From: JADKHC01 sp047600805
GTDB lineage: Bacteria; Verrucomicrobiota; Verrucomicrobiia; Opitutales; Opitutaceae
Length of the DNA stretch: 64,000 nucleotides
Reading direction: 5' to 3'
Assembly: GCA_047600805.1 (NCBI GenBank)
Contig: JASGKG010000001.1
Span: forward strand, 4,092,001 to 4,156,000
The notes under the pieces were generated by a model. That model was not told the DNA's origin. It ran no database searches and saw only the letters and a program-made list of their open reading frames with translations. This document shows, piece after piece, positions 61,278 to 64,000 of this stretch. Position 1 is the stretch's first letter. Every line of letters begins with the position of its first letter. A program made the position numbers and the translations under genes.

Positions 61278-61890
61278 ATTCTTTGCGACCGGCAGAAGAG
61301 AGGACTCCGCCGAAAAATACTCCGATGGCTTTTTGCAAGGTATCGCGGGGCGACAGCTGTGTGCGATCGAGCGTATCCGGATGCATCAGGCCTCGGACCG
61401 CTTGCAACCAGAACTCCGTGGTGAACGGGATATCAATCTCGGGGCGCACCAAGCCGGACGCTTGGCCGTCCTTCAACAGCCGCCCGAAGACGTAAGGAAC
61501 ATTTTTTTGGCGAAGCTCGTCGATTTTGCGAAAGAGCTCGGGGGCCTCGCGTTGGAAGTCGCGGAGCATGGCGGGATTGATTTTTGCCAGCGTGTTGCCG
61601 ATCAGATCGGTGATCGCGCACATTCTTTCTGAAAACGTGAGCGTCTTGTTCTCGAAAATCGCATCGAAGCCCGCGCGGGTGGTTCGCCCGATAAAGTCGA
61701 CGATCTCGCCCACGAGCGCCTCCTTGCTCGCGAAGTGCACGTAAAGCGTCTTCTTGCTCATGCCAAGATCGCGAGCGAGGTCGTCCATCGTGAACGCTCG
61801 AAAACCCAGGCGAAAAATTCTCACGCGAGCGGATTCAATAATCCGCTCCTGAAGCTCATTGGCTAGAAATGACTGTGTAGCACGACCCAT
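61231..61890 (-). CDS. cecR: TetR-family regulator (CecR-like)
   Basis: The 219-residue repressor has an N-terminal TetR helix-turn-helix with F-R-A-F-T-M-D-D-L-A-R-D-L-G-M-S-K-K-T-L-Y-V-H-F near residues 30-55. The C-terminal ligand domain is divergent. In E. coli CecR (YbiH) controls the ybhGFSR operon; here the gene leads the operon, in the same place. A perfect inverted repeat directly upstream is a likely operator. The ligand is unknown. Confidence 0.85.
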   Translation of the reverse strand: MGRATQSFLANELQERIIESARVRIFRLGFRAFTMDDLARDLGMSKKTLYVHFASKEALVGEIVDFIGRTTRAGFDAIFENKTLTFSERMCAITDLIGNTLAKINPAMLRDFQREAPELFRKIDELRQKNVPYVFGRLLKDGQASGLVRPEIDIPFTTEFWLQAVRGLMHPDTLDRTQLSPRDTLQKAIGVFFGGVLSSAGRKEYENHLKKHPRAHPSP

Positions 61891-61896
61891 GGGAAC

Positions 61897-61930
61897 GAAG
61901 GAAACTCATAACGTATTTAAAGTTTCCTTC
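61897..61930 (-). promoter_or_regulatory. Putative operator for the CecR-like regulator
   Basis: GAAGGAAACT (61897-61906) and its exact complement AGTTTCCTTC (61921-61930) form a perfect 10-base inverted repeat with a 14-base spacer. It lies from -7 to -40 before the regulator's start codon. The position fits autoregulation, with the site covering the operon's promoter. Confidence 0.6.
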
Positions 61931-61965
61931 AAGATGTTTTTCACCTTCATCATAAATGTGGCTCA

Positions 61966-62208
61966 TTTTATCGCTCCGTTTCCCGACTGATCGGAGTTCA
62001 CGCTGATGCGGTGAAGACAGTTCTGCACGAAATTGAACGCTATGCCGAGACCCGCGTGCGCGGCGGGAATGTCTGCAAAGATCGCCTTACTGGAAATGTT
62101 GTCGCGGCCACGTTCATGCACGAAACGAGTCGCGAATTGGACCCGTTGATTCACACGCATTGCATCGTCTTCAACACAACGTTCGATACGTCAGAGGCAC
62201 GTTGGAAG
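61966..62208 (+). pseudogene. Fragment of a MobF (TraI/TrwC-type) relaxase
   Basis: The frame reads S-V-S-R-L-I-G..., then L-T-G-N-V-V-A-A-T-F and D-P-L-I-H-T-H-C-I-V-F-N, ending near R-W-K. This matches the core of MobF relaxases, including the metal-binding H-x-H pair. Only about 80 of the usual 900 or more residues remain; both sides are lost. On the right it runs directly into the GH3-like fragment of the opposite strand, marking a recombination joint. It is a remnant of a conjugative element distinct from the ICE at the left of the window, or of its debris. Confidence 0.75.
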
Positions 62209-62760
62209 CCGCCGGGCGTGCAAGTAGTGGTAGTTGCGGCAGAAATCTGCTTCTAGCAGTTCCCCCATCTGACTGGTTATGCGTGCGCCGTCATTAATAG
62301 GCGCCGGCAGCTCAACGAGCAAAAGGTATTTCGGAATCTCGGAGCGTGTCTGAACTGGTACAACCATCGCGAAAAGCGGCGTGAACCTAAGCTCTGCACG
62401 CGCCGCCGCTAATGCTTCTGCAACGTGGCGCTCACTTAGCTTCTCCCCGACCAAATCTGAGACCGCATTATCTTTTCCAACAAATTCAATGCAGGGAGTC
62501 GCGTGACAATAATCGACGACCCGTACTAGGTCGTGCAGTCGGTATCGCCAAAGCCCGCCCCCGGTTGTAAGCACAACTGAATACTCACTTCCAAGGATCA
62601 AACTCCAAACGGGGTGTACTCCACCAGTCTTCGTCTCAATGAACTCCAAATAGTGCGACCTTATCGCGACCGGAGGCTTGCGCCCGCCCCGGTCGGGATA
62701 GAGACGCAGCCCTCTGTAGCGAGCAAACCTTTCGCCTGAAAAACAACCTTCGGGAAGTTT
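62209..62760 (-). pseudogene. C-terminal fragment of a GH3-family enzyme, frameshifted
   Basis: On the minus strand the fragment reads K-G-L-L-A-T-E-G-C-V-S-I-P, then after a one-base loss at 62695-62696 it continues R-S-H-Y-L-E-F-I-E-T. It then shows L-W-R-Y-R-L-H-D-L-V-R-V and a closing E-F-V-G-K-D-N-A-V-S-D-L. These are GH3 (acyl-adenylating, auxin-conjugase-like) signatures. The N-terminal half and the end are missing. It abuts the relaxase fragment on one side and a radical-SAM-like fragment on the other, so it is gene debris, not a functional gene. Confidence 0.75.
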
Positions 62761-63089
62761 ATATGAGCATGACGCAGGAATAGACCGACAAGCGCAGGCA
62801 GATTCGCAAGCGAGTCCGGATACAACGTCGTGCAGAGGCCAACAGAAATCCCATGCGCATGGACTTTTGCTGCCAGTGTTTCGCGCAGGCGATTCACGGC
62901 ATCGATATCAGCAGGGTCTGACAAATCGGGTCTGATTTGTCCCTCGTCGACATGAATCATCACGATATCAAGCCCGACGACGGCCAAGCGATTAAGGAGA
63001 TCGTCGGAAAGAACGCAAACGAAACGACGCCGGGTGAAAACGTGATAGCCGGAAAGAATCGCAAGATAAACTCGGCAGATCGTGTTCAT
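62760..63089 (-). pseudogene. Fragment of a radical-SAM-like protein
   Basis: The frame contains V-L-S-D-D-L-L-N-R-L, then G-L-D-I-V-M-I-H-V-D-E-G-Q, and A-H-G-I-S-V-G-L-C-T-T. This layout resembles the core of a radical SAM domain, though the cysteine cluster is not in the fragment, so the family call is tentative. It fuses in frame to the GH3-like fragment near 62760, creating a chimeric open frame without a plausible product. No start or promoter is evident. Confidence 0.5.
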
Positions 63090-63593
63090 AACGCCGGGAT
63101 AGGCCCAGAAACAGGCGTATCAACAACTATGTGATTGAACCAAGCCGATATGACATCCGATGAGGACTCGTTTTCGACGATCCATGACGCTCCGAGATCT
63201 CAACATCCACCCGCGACAGTAGCCAGCAATTTACGGAAAGAGGATGGTTAAAGAGGGAAAGAGTAATGATCTTACAGCAGCCTATAAGACGTGCTCGCCC
63301 GTTCAAATGCCTCCGCGAGGCCTAGACGACCGCCGCGCAGTTTCGACCAATGGTTTGATCGCGGCTAACTGATCAGCTTCGGGCAGTAATTTTCCCTCTT
63401 CAGCCTCGGATTTCCTTACGCCGAAACTCCCGTGCGACGGAATGAAATAGTAATACAAATATGCCCGATTTCTTCGCCGGATCGAAATAATAGAACGGTT
63501 TTGGTGCCGGAGTCTTTATGCCCAGAGGAGGAGACACGTGCGCCGACGGAAGGATAAACTGGAACGCATTTATCATTTGTCCGAGAAAAAATC
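63090..63593. other. About 500-base stretch without a recognised gene
   Basis: Codon use is irregular, and short open frames here (for example one of about 58 codons on the minus strand ending near 63400) show no family I recognise. It continues the debris zone between the radical-SAM-like fragment and the hybrid-kinase receiver, and likely contains further decayed coding DNA. Confidence 0.45.
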
Positions 63594-64000
63594 TTAGCTG
63601 CTGCGGAGGCAGGCCTGCACCGCTGCATTAAGGACCTGCGGTGTGAATGGCTTGAACAGTTTTGTGCTGACGCGCAGCGAATCGAGTTCACGAATTTCGT
63701 CTTCGGTGAGGCGCCCGCTCGCGATCATGATTTTGCCGCCGTAATTTGCAGTCCGTGCCCGCCGTGTGATCTCGATGCCGCTGATGCCGGGCAAATCGAG
63801 ATCGAGGAGGAGCAGGTCGTAACCTGGATTCTCCGTGAGGTGTTTCCACGCGTCGTTGCCGTTGGTGAAATGAGTGACTTGATGGCTGGCCTTGCGCAGG
63901 ATCGTGGAAACGGAGCGAGCGACCAACTCGTCGTCCTCCACCAAAAGAATGTTGGCGGTAGCCTTTGATTCCCGAATTTCGACGGGCGGTCGGCTTTGTG
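63594..64000 (-). CDS. C-terminal receiver domain of a hybrid histidine kinase (5' end outside the window)
   Basis: The frame is open to the window edge. About 135 residues are seen: a short linker (P-P-V-E-I-R-E-S-K) and a receiver domain with acidic pair V-E-D-D, phosphoacceptor in L-L-L-D-L-D-L-P-G, and Lys in K-L-F-K-P-F. The linker before I-L-L-V-E-D-D is typical of the joint after the ATPase domain of a hybrid kinase, as in the one at 21559. A lone receiver cannot be ruled out. Confidence 0.7.
   Translation of the reverse strand, partial: QSRPPVEIRESKATANILLVEDDELVARSVSTILRKASHQVTHFTNGNDAWKHLTENPGYDLLLLDLDLPGISGIEITRRARTANYGGKIMIASGRLTEDEIRELDSLRVSTKLFKPFTPQVLNAAVQACLRSS

Noticed and set aside
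63416..63691. A small minus-strand frame overlapping the receiver gene end
   Set aside because: It overlaps the receiver frame and has irregular codon use without a family match.
1..64000. CRISPR array
   Set aside because: No regularly spaced direct repeats were seen in any intergenic region.

Overview
The window looks like a piece of a moderately GC-rich chromosome from a Gram-negative bacterium, most likely Verrucomicrobiota (Opitutaceae-like). This is inferred from the mix of tandem HDOD proteins, a GTP-type PEP carboxykinase, a PilD/PilC type IV pilus set, an Mla-type lipid transporter, a multiheme cytochrome b/c fusion and a permuted set of housekeeping genes. No 16S gene is present, so the taxonomy is an inference.

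Region 1 (1-11330) is the end of an integrated element. It carries a partial conjugation (T4SS) operon: a T4SS-like C-terminus, a VirB10-like protein, a lipoprotein, a single-module Clp-like AAA+ ATPase and a LuxR-type regulator with a degenerate receiver. Next come cargo genes: a HIT-domain lipoprotein, a membrane protein coupled to a methyltransferase, a DUF4062/TIR-like protein, and an HNH nuclease-like protein. A tyrosine integrase lies immediately beside the 3' end of ssrA (tmRNA), a classic integration site.

Region 2 (11330-33115) is mainly core chromosome: ssrA, mdh, a DAHP synthase with two terminator-like hairpins in its leader, ygfZ, galK, a prepilin peptidase, aroE, a SirB1-like protein, a seven-PAS hybrid kinase followed by a DUF1573 protein, a VKOR-family protein, a rhomboid protease, small exported proteins, a large exported alpha/alpha-type protein and creC.

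Region 3 (33128-49905) has creB, three HDOD paralogues around pckG, a 13-heme cytochrome c/b fusion, a CNNM/CorC-like protein, a frameshifted low-molecular-weight phosphatase, and an Mla-like operon headed by an unusual W-P-F/L repeat protein. It ends with an MBL-fold hydrolase, rsmD and rsmE.

Region 4 (49961-64000) has tRNA-Gly(TCC), pilC, a receiver-AAA protein lacking the GAFTGA loop, carB, and a complete cecR-ybhGFSR-like efflux operon in which ybhF is split into two genes. Beyond its promoter lies a mosaic of gene debris (MobF relaxase, GH3 family, radical-SAM-like). The window closes with the receiver end of a second hybrid kinase.

The best candidates for less-described biology are the cargo between 4800 and 8497, the 13-heme cytochrome b/c fusion, the W-P-F/L repeat protein tied to the Mla operon, and the DAHP synthase leader.
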